From an uncultured Verrucomicrobia subdivision 3 bacterium (GTDB taxonomy: Bacteria > Verrucomicrobiota > Verrucomicrobiia > Limisphaerales > UBA11358), in contig CAITTG010000101.1 of assembly GCA_903895255.1 (NCBI GenBank), positions 28,991 to 92,990 of the forward strand: a DNA stretch of 64,000 nucleotides. Direction: 5' to 3'. Position 1 is the stretch's first letter. Every line of letters starts with the position of its first letter. The notes under the pieces were generated by a model that saw only the letters and a program-made list of their open reading frames with translations, was not told the DNA's origin and did not search any database. Both the position numbers and the translations under genes were made by a program. This document shows, piece after piece, positions 50,537 to 60,405 of this stretch.

Positions 50537-51433
50537 ATGCTCGCCGTCCTCCAAAAATGGGGTTCGTTTGTGCGGTTCTCGCACACGGTCTTTGCTCTGC
50601 CGTTCGCTCTGGCGGCAATGTGCGTGGCCGCGCGAGACCATCGGGGCTGGCCCGGGTGGCGCACCTTTGGGCTCATCTTAGTCGCCATGGTCTGCGCTCG
50701 CACGGCGGCGATGGCCTTCAACCGGATTGTGGACCGCAAGTTTGACGCGCTGAATCCGCGCACAGCCAGACGCCATCTGCCCGCCGGCCAGATGTCCCTG
50801 TTCGAGGCTTGCACCTTGTGTGCGGGCGCCGCCGCGGGGTTGATCGCCGCCAGTTATTTTTTAAACCCATTGTGCTTTTACCTCTCACCGGTGGCACTGG
50901 TGGTAATCTGCTTTTATTCCCTGACGAAACGCTTCACGGATTATACCCACGTATTTTTGGGCATCGCGCTGGCGCTGGCGCCGGTGGGCGCGTGGCTGGC
51001 GGTGAAGGGGGCGAATGTTTCGGGCTTGGAAATACTCCAAATGAGCGTGCTCTCGGTGGCGGTGGTGCTGTGGCTGATCGGCTTCGACATCATTTATGCG
51101 TTGCAGGATTATGAATTCGACAAGTCGCACGGGCTGCATTCGCTGGTGGTGGCGTGGGGACCGAAAAATGCGCTGCAAGCGGCTTTTCTCGCGCACATGG
51201 TGATGTGCGGGATGTTGTTTGCCTTTGGTTTGCTCTGCGGGTTTCACTTCGCCTATACGATTGGCTGGCTGATCATCGTGGCCTGCCTGGTGCTGGAGCA
51301 TTGGGTCGCACGCCGCCGCAGCCTGAACTGGATCAATGTCGCCTTTTTCCGTCTGAACGCCCTGGTGAGCGCGGTGTTTTTCATCGTCACGGCGGCGGAG
51401 GTGGTGTTTCAGGGCGGTTTTCATTTGCGTTGA
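50537..51433 (+). CDS. ubiA: UbiA-family prenyltransferase
   Basis: The 298-residue membrane protein has seven or more helices. The prenyl-diphosphate site NRIVDRKFDALNPRTARRHLPAG (first Asp-rich motif) is near residues 56-78, and a second Asp-rich motif, FDIIYALQDYEFDKSHGLHS, is near residue 180. It attaches a polyprenyl chain to an aromatic ring. The UbiX-UbiA pairing suggests 4-hydroxybenzoate octaprenyltransferase or the equivalent MqnP of the futalosine menaquinone path. Which quinone is used cannot be told here. Confidence 0.88.
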   Translation: MLAVLQKWGSFVRFSHTVFALPFALAAMCVAARDHRGWPGWRTFGLILVAMVCARTAAMAFNRIVDRKFDALNPRTARRHLPAGQMSLFEACTLCAGAAAGLIAASYFLNPLCFYLSPVALVVICFYSLTKRFTDYTHVFLGIALALAPVGAWLAVKGANVSGLEILQMSVLSVAVVLWLIGFDIIYALQDYEFDKSHGLHSLVVAWGPKNALQAAFLAHMVMCGMLFAFGLLCGFHFAYTIGWLIIVACLVLEHWVARRRSLNWINVAFFRLNALVSAVFFIVTAAEVVFQGGFHLR

Positions 51434-51633
51434 GGCCGACGAGGCGCAATTTGTTCAGAGCTAATTTTGAGTCAGGTAGGGTTTTACCCCATATTCCATT
51501 CCGTCCGCGTGCCCCAGAATATCCGCTGGCTGGAAGCGCAATAAATAATGCGAATTGAGTGCGCTCCGTCGCCATGCCCGTATACCTTGGACGTGCTGGC
51601 GGGTGCCGGCCGCAAGGAAACCGAAAATCTTTT

Positions 51634-52536
51634 ATGTATTGGACGCCGCTGAATCTTACGGTACGGGTGGGTTGTCATTTGATTTATGAAACCACCGTGC
51701 CCACCGCCGTGCTCTTCGTGCTCAAGCCCCGGCTCGAGGGCAATGTGCTGGTGATGCAGGAAAAGTTATCCTTCGGCATCGGCCTGCCGGCGTATGAGTT
51801 CCAGGATTCTCACGGCAATATCACTTACCGCTCCATGTTCATGCCGGGCCGCAATGAAATCCGGCACGACGCGCTCGTGGCCATTTCCTCGCTGCCGGAC
51901 AGCCGGAACATTTCCGGGCCGATTTTGCCGGTGGGCCAGCTCCCGTATGAGTTGCTGCGCCACACCCTGCCCAGTCGCTATTGCGATTCCGACAAGCTGC
52001 TGAATTTCGCGTGGAACCAGTTCGGCCACATTCCCCACGGCCTTCCGCGCGTGCAGGCGATTTGTGACTGGGTCCACAATAACATCGAATATCGCTATCT
52101 CTCGGGGCGTCCGGATTTGTCGGCCTCGGAGGTCATTGAGCGGCGTTATGGGGTCTGCCGTGATTTTGCCCACGTCATGATCGCGCTGTGCCGCACGTTC
52201 AACCTGCCCGCGCGGTATGTGACCGGGCACCTGCCGGACATTGGCTTCGTTGACCCGGGCACGCCCATGGATTTTCATGCTTATTGTGAAGTGTATCTTG
52301 GGCGGGAATGGCTCACCTTCGACGCCCGCTTTAACACCCTGCGCATCGGCCGCGTAAAGGTGGCCCATGGGGCGGACGCGGTGGACGGCGCGTTTGCAAC
52401 GATTTACGGTTCCGCGACGCTGACCCATTTCCAAGTCTGGGCTTATCAAGTGAATCCCCGGCAGGTGTCGGTGGGCGATCCGATTGATTTGTCCAAGCGG
52501 CTGGATGGGCGGGAGTTGATTCAGTTTCAGCAGTAA
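51634..52536 (+). CDS. Transglutaminase-like protease-fold protein
   Basis: The start was set at ATG 51634 (MYWTPLNLTVRV). The 300-residue protein has an N-terminal beta domain (VRVGCHLIYETTVPTAVLFV) and a transglutaminase domain with Cys (RRYGVCRDFAHV), His (MDFHAYCEVYL) and Asp (LTFDARFN), the Cys-His-Asp triad. Such bacterial proteins act as peptidases or crosslinkers. It precedes pyrE by 75 bases with no obvious functional link. Confidence 0.88.
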   Translation: MYWTPLNLTVRVGCHLIYETTVPTAVLFVLKPRLEGNVLVMQEKLSFGIGLPAYEFQDSHGNITYRSMFMPGRNEIRHDALVAISSLPDSRNISGPILPVGQLPYELLRHTLPSRYCDSDKLLNFAWNQFGHIPHGLPRVQAICDWVHNNIEYRYLSGRPDLSASEVIERRYGVCRDFAHVMIALCRTFNLPARYVTGHLPDIGFVDPGTPMDFHAYCEVYLGREWLTFDARFNTLRIGRVKVAHGADAVDGAFATIYGSATLTHFQVWAYQVNPRQVSVGDPIDLSKRLDGRELIQFQQ

Positions 52537-52611
52537 ACCGCCGCCCGCGTTGCCGGGCGGCGGCATTTTCCGCTTGGCCTGCCGGCACTGTCCGCCGTAA
52601 CTTGGGGCGAC

Positions 52612-53178
52612 ATGACGCACGACGAAGTCCTCCAAATCTTTCGCGACTCCGGGGCTCTGCTCGAAGGGCACTTTATTCTCCGCAGCGGCCTGCACAGCCG
52701 CCAGTTTTTCCAATGCGCGCTGGCGCTGCAAAAAATGCCGGAGGTGGAACGCCTAGGGGCGGCCCTCGCCGCCCGCGTTCGTCCGCTAGGTGAGGTCACG
52801 GTGGTGGCTCCGGCCATGGGCGGGCTGGTGATCGGCCAGGAAGTGGCCCGGCAACTGGGCGTGCGCTTCATCTTTGTGGAAAAGGAGGCCGGACTGCTGG
52901 TCCTGCGGCGCGGGTTTAAAATCGCGCCGGGTGAAAAAATTCTCGTGGTCGAGGATGTGGTCACCAAGGGCGGCCGGGTGCAGGAGACCCTGGATATTGT
53001 GAAGCAGCACCAAGGCCAGGTCGTCGGCGTGGCGGCCATAGTGGATCGTTCCAATGGCGCGGTGAACTTCGGCGTCCCCTTCGTAAGCCTCCTCGCTTTG
53101 CAGGTGGAAGCCTTCGAAGCGGAAAAGCTGCCGCCGGACCTGGCCGCGACCCCCGCCGTGAAACCCGGCAGCAAATAG
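52612..53178 (+). CDS. pyrE: Orotate phosphoribosyltransferase
   Basis: The 188-residue protein has the PRPP-binding motif VVEDVVTKGGRVQET near residue 110, plus HFILRSGLHSRQFFQC and VAPAMGGLVIGQEVARQL. It transfers ribose phosphate to orotate to form OMP, the substrate of PyrF. Length is normal for the short form. The C-terminal tail ends with a Pro/Lys/Ser-rich region, a family variation. Confidence 0.92.
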   Translation: MTHDEVLQIFRDSGALLEGHFILRSGLHSRQFFQCALALQKMPEVERLGAALAARVRPLGEVTVVAPAMGGLVIGQEVARQLGVRFIFVEKEAGLLVLRRGFKIAPGEKILVVEDVVTKGGRVQETLDIVKQHQGQVVGVAAIVDRSNGAVNFGVPFVSLLALQVEAFEAEKLPPDLAATPAVKPGSK

Positions 53179-53312
53179 GTGCCGCGCGTGCGCCGCGCAA
53201 CCAGTTGTGGCCCATGGGCGCAAGGGTTCCTACTCGCGCGGTGATTCCCTGCAGGAAAACTTCCGGGCGTATTATTATTGTCATAAACCCCAATTTATCC
53301 CATTAATATTGG

Positions 53313-54356
53313 ATGAAGTTGAGGTTTTGGACCTGTGATTTGCAGCTGACCCATCGGTGGGCCATTGCCAGCGGCACCAGCAATGGCGCGCATGTGCACC
53401 AAGTCATCATCGTGGAGCTCACGGATGATGACGGCGTGGTGGGCTTGGGTGAGGCGGCGCCGTCCCGTACTTACGAGGAAACGCCCGAAGGCGTGCTGGC
53501 CTTTTGTGCCAAGGTGGACGCCCGCCGGCTTTCCTTCGCGGATGTGGCCGGCAGCTCCGCGTATGTGGCGAGCCTGGCCCCGCATGAGATGGCGGCCAAG
53601 TGCGCCTTTAATATTGCCCTGCTGGATGGCGCGGCCCGTCGCGCCCAGCAGCCGATTTACGATTACCTCGGCCTGGGCTTCCGTGAGCGGCATCACGTCA
53701 CCTCCTTTAGCATTGGCATCGATTCTCCGGAAGTCATCCGCGTCAAGGTTTTGGAAGCCGCCCATTATCCCGTGCTCAAACTCAAGGTGGGTGACGCCAA
53801 CGAAGTGGCCAACCTCGCGGCCTTGCGCGAAGTGGCGCCCACCAAGCCCGTGCGCGTGGACGCGAACGAAGGCTGGAAGACCAAGGAGGCGGCCTTGGAA
53901 CGCACCGAATGGCTGGCCCGCGATGGGAATATCCAATTTATTGAGCAACCCATGCCACGCGACACCCCGGCCAGGGATCTGATCTGGCTCAAGGAGCGCT
54001 CGCCGCTGCCGCTGCTGGCGGATGAGTCGTATCACACCGAGCAGGATATTCCGCACTGCGCCGAATGTTTTCACGGAGTGAATGTGAAGCTGGTCAAAAC
54101 CGGAGGCGTTAGTGTCGCCTACAGCGCCCTGCAAGCCGCGCGCCGCGCGGGCTTGAAAACGATGATCGGGTGTATGATTGAGACGAGCGTGCTCATCACG
54201 GCGGCCGCGCACCTGGCGGAGTTGACTGATTATCTAGACATTGATGGCAATATTCTCATCAATAATGATCCCTATCTGGGCGTCACCTCGGAAAAGGGCA
54301 TTTTGTCTTTTGCCAGTACGAAAGATGCGCTCGGGTTGCGGGTGACCAAGCGCTAG
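53313..54356 (+). CDS. Dipeptide epimerase (enolase superfamily)
   Basis: The 347-residue protein has the L-Ala-D/L-Glu epimerase-like motifs: VLKLKVGDANEV (catalytic Lys), VRVDANEGWKTKEAAL (metal Asp), FIEQPMPRDTP (metal Glu), LLADESYHTEQDIP (metal Asp) and VNVKLVKTGGV (second Lys). It probably epimerises the D-Glu or similar in peptides from cell-wall turnover. The substrate specificity is inferred from the family, not proved. It lies 134 bases after pyrE. Confidence 0.85.
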   Translation: MKLRFWTCDLQLTHRWAIASGTSNGAHVHQVIIVELTDDDGVVGLGEAAPSRTYEETPEGVLAFCAKVDARRLSFADVAGSSAYVASLAPHEMAAKCAFNIALLDGAARRAQQPIYDYLGLGFRERHHVTSFSIGIDSPEVIRVKVLEAAHYPVLKLKVGDANEVANLAALREVAPTKPVRVDANEGWKTKEAALERTEWLARDGNIQFIEQPMPRDTPARDLIWLKERSPLPLLADESYHTEQDIPHCAECFHGVNVKLVKTGGVSVAYSALQAARRAGLKTMIGCMIETSVLITAAAHLAELTDYLDIDGNILINNDPYLGVTSEKGILSFASTKDALGLRVTKR

Positions 54357-54372
54357 AGCATTTCCTAAATGT

Positions 54373-54493
54373 TGTAGCTCTGCGTTGGGAACCCTGCGGG
54401 AAGCGGTCTTTGGGGTTTTGGGCTTCCTTTTGGCTCAGGCACAGACCGTGGCAGGTATGCGCCTTCGCCAAAGCCTCGCTTCGCAGCGCTACA
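54373..54493. mobile_element. Small palindromic element with imperfect terminal repeats
   Basis: The 121-base stretch starts TGTAGCTCTGCG and ends CGCAGCGCTACA, an 11-of-12 inverted match. It contains no open frame. It may be a MITE-like or REP-like element. It sits in the 447-base gap 54357-54803, which also holds a 13-bp hairpin and no gene. Confidence 0.35.
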
Positions 54494-54621
54494 TCATTTT
54501 TGTCAATGCGCTAGTCCGGCCAGTGCCGACGAACGGCAGAACCCTGGGAAACATCGCCAGGAAATTCATCACGCATCGTCCCAGCGCGCAGGGACGGCAA
54601 AAACTACCTGGTGCAAAAACC

Positions 54622-54662
54622 AAACACCCGCATTGGAGCCGATCAATGCGGGTGTTTGCATT
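54622..54662 (+). terminator. Terminator-like hairpin before the Ig/pectate lyase gene
   Basis: Perfect 13-bp arms (AAACACCCGCATT and AATGCGGGTGTTT) enclose a 10-base loop and are followed by GCATTTT. It is 265 bases after the epimerase stop and may end that transcript or insulate the next gene. The T-run is short. Confidence 0.5.
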
Positions 54663-54803
54663 TTAAGCGCAAGCATCTGGGCGGGCAAGTGCCTGAATTT
54701 CAAACTTATTTGCAAATAAACGGAGCTGACGAAAGCGCGGGCGGGGTTAAGCTGGCGAGGTTCCCAGTTAATAGAAACCCATGGGCGGCAGCCTTGCATA
54801 TTT

Positions 54804-57800
54804 ATGACCCACATGCGTTCCCTGATTTTTGCCAGTGCCCTGCTCCTTGTGGCGGCGGCACCGGCGCGGGCCAACGTCCTGCTCGATGACACGTTTGCCG
54901 ACGGCACCCGGAACAACCAGAATCTGCCGACGGACGCGGCCTGGTTTGTTTCCGCGGCGGCCAATGCCACAACGAGCACCAACGGGCTGGCGCTGGCCGT
55001 GCCCAGCGGTTCCTTCATGGGCATCAGTTATTTTCGCACCAATTCGTCCAGTCCGGTCCAGTTGGGGGTTGGCGACGTCCTGACCGTTTCGCTGACCTTC
55101 ACCTTTAACAACGTCGCGCCGCTCAACACGGCCGGCGGTTTCCGGCTGGGGCTCTTTGATTTTGCGGATTCCACCCTCTCGCCGAAGTGGGTGACGGCAG
55201 ATGGTTTCAGCACGAGTTCCCAGGGGACCAATGTCCAGGGTTATGCCTTGTTTCAAAACATGGGGGTGACGTTTAACAACACCGCACCCATGGGCATTTA
55301 CAAGCGCACCACGGCGGCGGACGCGTCCCTTCTCGGCACGAGCGGGGACTGGACCCTGCTGCTCAGCGGGCCGGGCAGCACTAATAATTTTTCCGGTTTC
55401 ACCGGCGGCGGAAAATACCGGCTGCAATTTGCCGTGCAGCGGACGGACGCGGTTTCACAGGTGATTGCCCTCAACTGGCAAAATTTGGCCACCGGGGCCA
55501 CGCTGGCGACCTCGGTGACCGACAGCGCGGCGTCCACGTTCAATTTTGACGGCCTGGCCCTGCGCCCCTCCGGCGCCGGTTCCACGGCGACCAACATGGT
55601 GATCAATGAAGTCCGCGTGGACCTGGTTTCCTTTGGCTCCCCGCCAGTCGTCAACGCCCAGCCGCAAAATCAGGCCATTTTTGCCGGACAAAACGCGACC
55701 TTCAGCATCAATGCCGGGGGCACGGCACCGCTGAGTTACCAGTGGTATTTTGACAGCTCCACGGCGCTGCCCAATGCCACGAACGCCTTCCTGACGATTA
55801 CCAATGCCCAACTGACGGACATTGGGGGCTACTCGGTCATTGTGACCAATGCGTTTGGGGTGGTGGCCAGCGAGACCGCGGAATTGACGGTAAGCGTTCC
55901 CACCGCGCCCGTGATTGTCACCCCGCCGCAGGGCCTGACGGTCCTGCCCGGGCAGAGTGCCAGTTTCAGCGTGTCGGTGGGCGGCAGTGCGCCCTTTGGT
56001 TATCAGTGGTTTTACAACACCAGCAACGCGCTGGCCGGGGCCACGAGCGACACATTGGGGTTGACGAATGTGCAGCCGGGCGCGGCGGGCGGCTACACGG
56101 TGGTGGTGACGAATTTTGTGGGGGCCACGACCAGCGCGCCCGCCTGGCTGATGGTGAATACGAATCCCCTGGCGCCCGTGTTCACCACGCAACCAGCATC
56201 CCAGGTGGTGCTGGCCGGCGGTGCAGCCGGCTTCAGCGCCACCGTCGCCGGCACCGCGCCGCTGGCGTATCAGTGGAGTAAAAATGGCATGCCGCTGCCC
56301 GGCGCGACCGCGGCTTATCTCAGCCTGACCAATGTCCAAACCGCGGACGCCGGCAATTACTCGCTGACCGTGTCCAATAGCGTGGGCACCACCACGAGCA
56401 GCACGGTGGTGCTGACCGTGACCGCCGCCATCCCGGTGGTCAACTCCGCATACAACCTGGTGGGTTTCGGCCAGCACACCACGGGCGGCGGGGTCCTGGC
56501 GGACACCGACCCGGCTTACGCCAAAGTGTACACGGCCACCGACCTGGCCAATGCGATCAATAGTAAAACCGTGCGGATCATTGAAATCATGAATGACCTC
56601 AACCTGGGTTATAATGAGATTGAAGCCACCGCCAAGGCGGCCAGCGAGCCTTTTCGCGCCGATGCCACGCCGTTGTTGCACCCGGTGCTCCTCACGACGG
56701 GGGTGAGCCTGATTGATGTGCAGAAAAAAAACGGGCTGACAATTTTTTCCGCCAATGGCGCGACCCTCCGGCATGCCCATCTCAATGTGGAAAATTCCGC
56801 CAACGTCATCATTCGCAATCTCAAGTTTGACCAGCTTTGGGAATGGGACGAGGCCACCAAGGGCCAGTATGACAGGAACAACTGGGATTTTATAACCATT
56901 GGCAATGCCGGCCGGGTGACCAACATGTGGGTGGATCACTGCACGTTTACCAAGGCTTATGACGGGGTGGTGGATATAAAAAACGGCAGCAGCGGGATCA
57001 CGCTTTCCTGGTGCAAATACACGGGGGATGATGGTTACACCAACACCAACAGCTGGGTCTGGCAGCAGTTGAACGCCCTCGAAACCAACAAGACCAGCCA
57101 TGCCATGTATAATTTTCTGCGCAGCAATGGTTTCAGCGAAAGCGACATCTTCGCGATTATTCAGGGGCATGACAAAACGCATTTGATCGGGGCCAATGAC
57201 CTGGATCCGAACAATGCCCTGGAAAATGTCACGCTCCACCACGAATGGTTCATCAATCCGGGCGACCGCCTGCCGCGTTTGCGCGCCGGCAATGTGCATG
57301 ATTTCAATATTTACGTGGACGACACCCAGGCCATTGCCGCCAACCGCCTCCGTTCCGCGCGCCAGGCGGCGATGAGCACGGTGAATCAGAACACGCTCAA
57401 CAACACCTATGACTTCAACAATTTCCTGAACGGCAGCATTTCGACCGAAAACGGCGCCGTGCTGGTGGAAAAATCGGTTTATATTGACTGCCTCTATCCG
57501 TTGCGCAACAACCAGACGGACCCGGCAAATCCGGTTTACACGGGGAAAATCCTGGCGCTGGACACCATTTACCACCTGGACAATGCCGATGGTTCCACCA
57601 CGGTGATTCGCGGGAACAGCACCGACCCGGGAAATCCGATGGGGCCCTTTCAGGCGCCGCAAATTCCTTTTTCCTGGAATTCCACCCTGCCGAACAGCCA
57701 GTTGCCCTACGACTACACGCCCGACGATCCCAGCCAGCTCCAGGCCATTGTCACCAGTCCCACGGCCGGGGCGGGAGCCGGGGTGCTGACCTGGGCGAAA

Positions 57801-58319
57801 ACGAACTGGCTGCTGACCGCGTACCCGCCCACGGCACCCTTTCTGGTCACCCCGCCGCAAAATGTGACCGTGAATGCCGGCCAGAGTGCCAGCTTCACCG
57901 CCGTGGCCGGTGGCAGTGGCGGTTTGAATTTTCAATGGTATTTTAACACCAACACCCCCGTGGCGGGGGCCACCAATGCCACCCTGCTGCTGCCCACTGT
58001 CCAGGCAGCCAATGCGGGCACTTACACCGTGACGGTGACCAACCTCGCGGGTGCTGTCACCAGCGGGCCGGCCCTACTCGCCGTTTCCGTCACGTTGCCC
58101 GCCCGTCCCCAGGTAACCGGACTGGCTTTTGCCAACGGGGCTTTCAGCCTGACCGTCAATGGCGATGCCGGTCACAACTATATTATCCAATCCTCGGCCG
58201 ACCTCGCCGGATGGACCAGTATTTTCACAAATTATAACCCGACCATGCCCTTCCTCTGGACGGATCCGGCCGCCGGTACTTTCAGCCAGCGCTTTTATCG
58301 CGTTCAAGTTGGACCATAA
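54804..58319 (+). CDS. Secreted multidomain protein: Ig-like domains around a pectate-lyase-type domain
   Basis: The 1171-residue protein (alternative ATG 54813) has a signal peptide ending AAPARAN. Order: an N-terminal beta-sandwich (about 25-280), three Ig-like repeats of about 90 residues (each with QPQNQAIFAGQNATFSI-type and YQW.....ALPNATNAFLTI-type strands), then at about 550-1010 a parallel beta-helix lyase with WVDHCTFTKAYDGVVDIKNG (polysaccharide lyase family 1 signature, vWiDH) and LHHEWFINPGDRLPRLRAG. A fourth Ig-like repeat and a C-terminal beta domain follow. It probably degrades pectin or a related uronate polymer. There is no PEP-CTERM tail. Confidence 0.8.
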   Translation: MTHMRSLIFASALLLVAAAPARANVLLDDTFADGTRNNQNLPTDAAWFVSAAANATTSTNGLALAVPSGSFMGISYFRTNSSSPVQLGVGDVLTVSLTFTFNNVAPLNTAGGFRLGLFDFADSTLSPKWVTADGFSTSSQGTNVQGYALFQNMGVTFNNTAPMGIYKRTTAADASLLGTSGDWTLLLSGPGSTNNFSGFTGGGKYRLQFAVQRTDAVSQVIALNWQNLATGATLATSVTDSAASTFNFDGLALRPSGAGSTATNMVINEVRVDLVSFGSPPVVNAQPQNQAIFAGQNATFSINAGGTAPLSYQWYFDSSTALPNATNAFLTITNAQLTDIGGYSVIVTNAFGVVASETAELTVSVPTAPVIVTPPQGLTVLPGQSASFSVSVGGSAPFGYQWFYNTSNALAGATSDTLGLTNVQPGAAGGYTVVVTNFVGATTSAPAWLMVNTNPLAPVFTTQPASQVVLAGGAAGFSATVAGTAPLAYQWSKNGMPLPGATAAYLSLTNVQTADAGNYSLTVSNSVGTTTSSTVVLTVTAAIPVVNSAYNLVGFGQHTTGGGVLADTDPAYAKVYTATDLANAINSKTVRIIEIMNDLNLGYNEIEATAKAASEPFRADATPLLHPVLLTTGVSLIDVQKKNGLTIFSANGATLRHAHLNVENSANVIIRNLKFDQLWEWDEATKGQYDRNNWDFITIGNAGRVTNMWVDHCTFTKAYDGVVDIKNGSSGITLSWCKYTGDDGYTNTNSWVWQQLNALETNKTSHAMYNFLRSNGFSESDIFAIIQGHDKTHLIGANDLDPNNALENVTLHHEWFINPGDRLPRLRAGNVHDFNIYVDDTQAIAANRLRSARQAAMSTVNQNTLNNTYDFNNFLNGSISTENGAVLVEKSVYIDCLYPLRNNQTDPANPVYTGKILALDTIYHLDNADGSTTVIRGNSTDPGNPMGPFQAPQIPFSWNSTLPNSQLPYDYTPDDPSQLQAIVTSPTAGAGAGVLTWAKTNWLLTAYPPTAPFLVTPPQNVTVNAGQSASFTAVAGGSGGLNFQWYFNTNTPVAGATNATLLLPTVQAANAGTYTVTVTNLAGAVTSGPALLAVSVTLPARPQVTGLAFANGAFSLTVNGDAGHNYIIQSSADLAGWTSIFTNYNPTMPFLWTDPAAGTFSQRFYRVQVGP

Positions 58320-58339
58320 GACCGGCCGGGCCGCGGCCA

Positions 58340-59296
58340 TCAGTTCACCGCCGCCGCTTCAATCACCAGTTCGCCCGCGTCCGCATCGAGCGTGGCGCGG
58401 ACGCCCACGGGGAGCGTGGCGTTGAGGGGCACATGACCAAACGGCAGGTTTCGCACCACCGGGACGCCCAGTCCGCCGAGGCGTTCCGCCAGCACGTTCT
58501 CGACCGTCTGGCGATAGGCACCGCCAGGCGCAGCCTGCGGATCATGGCAGTTGGTCGCCATGCCCACGGCCACCCCGGCGACTTGCGCCAGCACCCCGGC
58601 ATTGAGCAAATGCGTGAGCATGCGGTCGCAGCGGTAGGGCTTTTCGTCAATGTCCTCCAGAAAGAGAATTCGGCCGGCAAAGTCTGGCTGATACGGCGTG
58701 CCCAGGGTGGTGACCAGCACGGACAAATTGCCGCCCATTAATTCGCCCGTGGCCCGGCCGCCGCGGATGGTCACGGCCGAAGGGGCCGGCAAGCCCGCAC
58801 TGAGGGGTCCGGCGGGCTCGGGTTGCATCACGGTTTTGAGCAGGGATTGCAAGGTGAAGGGCGGGAGTTCGGGATGGGCCAGCGCCCCTTCCAGCATGGG
58901 GCCATGAAAGGAGACCAGGCCGGCATGCAAACGCAAGGCGCAATGGAGCGAAGTGATGTCACTGTAGCCGACGAACACTTTGGGATGCCGCCGAATCTCG
59001 GCAAAATCCAGCAACGGCAACAGGCGTGCCGTGCCGTAACCGCCCCGCAAACAAATGATCCCGTGGATGTCGTCAGCGGTGAACAGGCTCATCAAGTCCG
59101 CCGCGCGCTCCGCGTCCGTGCCGGCGAGAAACCCCCAACGCTGGCGCAGGTTGGGCGACAGTTTTGGTTTGAAACCCAGTTGCTCGAGGGCGGCGGCCGA
59201 CCGCGCATACCCCTCGGGGCTGGCCGCCGCGCTGGCCGGGGCGATGATGCCGATGGTGTCGCCCAGGCGGAGACGTTGGGGTTTGATTAAATTCAT
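58340..59296 (-). CDS. LD-carboxypeptidase (S66 family)
   Basis: The start was set at ATG 59296 (MNLIKPQRLR) because it overlaps the upstream stop by four bases. The 318-residue protein has GDTIGIIAPASAAASPEGYA, ICLRGGYGTARLLPLLDF, VFVGYSDITSLHCAL (catalytic Ser), ILFLEDIDEKPYRCDRML (Glu) and LPFGHVPLNATLPVG (catalytic His). It removes the terminal D-Ala from L,D-tetrapeptides during wall recycling. It is the last gene of a three-gene unit. Confidence 0.9.
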   Translation of the reverse strand: MNLIKPQRLRLGDTIGIIAPASAAASPEGYARSAAALEQLGFKPKLSPNLRQRWGFLAGTDAERAADLMSLFTADDIHGIICLRGGYGTARLLPLLDFAEIRRHPKVFVGYSDITSLHCALRLHAGLVSFHGPMLEGALAHPELPPFTLQSLLKTVMQPEPAGPLSAGLPAPSAVTIRGGRATGELMGGNLSVLVTTLGTPYQPDFAGRILFLEDIDEKPYRCDRMLTHLLNAGVLAQVAGVAVGMATNCHDPQAAPGGAYRQTVENVLAERLGGLGVPVVRNLPFGHVPLNATLPVGVRATLDADAGELVIEAAAVN

Positions 59297-60405
59297 GATT
59301 TCCATCGTGGCACCGATTTGACCAACACCTCCGCGAGCGCGTTCAACTGCGCCCGGGTGTGCGCGCTGGAAATCACAAACCGGAAGTAGCCGTTGGCCGG
59401 GCCGCCGGGATATTGGATGAAGGAGGGATAAATCTCCGCCGCCAGCAAGGCGCGGTGCAGCGCTTGGGCTTGCGCAGGCGTGCATTCCGGCAGGGGAATG
59501 ATCGGGCCGGGGGCGTCCGGCAGCGGCACGCCGCCCGCCCGTAGCGCCGATTTTAGTCCGTCCGCATTCGCAAACAATTGTGCCCGCCATTCAGGATTTG
59601 CCCCCAATAATTCCAATGATTTCAGCGCCGCCGCCGCCAGGGGCAGCGGCATGGGCGTGACGCCGGCAAAGCTGTTGCTGGTGGCCACGATGCGGTCCCG
59701 CAATTCCCGCGAGGCCAGCACGGTGCCGCCGTAAGCGCCGACGGCTTTGCTCAGGGTGATCGTTTGAATGATGCGTTGGCGGTCCACGCCCGCGTGTTCG
59801 AGTGTGCCTTTGCCCGTTTTTCCCAGCACACCGGCCCCGTGGGCATCATCCACCAGCAGCATTCCGTTGGCGGGGAGCACCGCGAGATATTCTTGCAGCG
59901 GGGCCACCGAGCCGTCGTGGGAAAACATGCCGTCGGTCAGGACGATCACGCGACTTTCGCGCCCGCAGCTCTGAATCACTTGTGCCAGTCCGGACGGGTG
60001 ACGATGCGGGAAGGAAAGCAACGGGCAATTTAAAAACCGGGCGGCCGTGGCGAGGCTGCCGTGGGACCGGGCATCCATCAGCGCATGAGTGAACTGGCCG
60101 GCCAACGCCTGGCCGACCGCGAGGTCCCCAAGGTAGCCGGTGGGCAGCAACAGGGCGGCGGGAGCGCGAAAGAATTTGGCCAGTTCGCGTTCCAAAGTTT
60201 GATAAAGGACATGATTGCCGGTCGTGCGGCGCGAGGCGGACACGCTCAGGCCCACGGTGCGACAGGCCTGGGCCGCGGCCTGGTTCACCGCCGGATGCCG
60301 CGCCAGCCGGAAATAATCGCACCCGGCAAAATACGCGAGTTTGCGCCCGCGCCAAATGACCTGGGTTTTCCCGAACTGCTGCAGCGTCTCGGCTTCTTTC
60401 ATCAT
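59293..60405 (-). CDS. PLP-dependent 8-amino-7-oxononanoate synthase-like enzyme
   Basis: The 370-residue protein is in the alpha-oxoamine synthase family (BioF, KBL, serine palmitoyltransferase). Motifs are YFAGCDYFRLARHPAVNQAA, LLLPTGYLGDLAVGQALAG, VIVLTDGMFSHDGSVAPLQ, LVDDAHGAGVLG (Asp and His contacting PLP) and TLSKAVGAYGG (the PLP lysine). It could be BioF for biotin or a relative making another acyl amino ketone; no other bio gene is near, so that is uncertain. It overlaps both neighbours by four bases. Confidence 0.85.
   Translation of the reverse strand: MMKEAETLQQFGKTQVIWRGRKLAYFAGCDYFRLARHPAVNQAAAQACRTVGLSVSASRRTTGNHVLYQTLERELAKFFRAPAALLLPTGYLGDLAVGQALAGQFTHALMDARSHGSLATAARFLNCPLLSFPHRHPSGLAQVIQSCGRESRVIVLTDGMFSHDGSVAPLQEYLAVLPANGMLLVDDAHGAGVLGKTGKGTLEHAGVDRQRIIQTITLSKAVGAYGGTVLASRELRDRIVATSNSFAGVTPMPLPLAAAALKSLELLGANPEWRAQLFANADGLKSALRAGGVPLPDAPGPIIPLPECTPAQAQALHRALLAAEIYPSFIQYPGGPANGYFRFVISSAHTRAQLNALAEVLVKSVPRWKS

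Noticed and set aside
55455..57935. An 826-residue open frame opposite the Ig/pectate lyase gene
   Set aside because: It is the complement of strong coding sequence with clear domains on the other strand; it has no family features and His/Gly/Arg-rich shadow composition.
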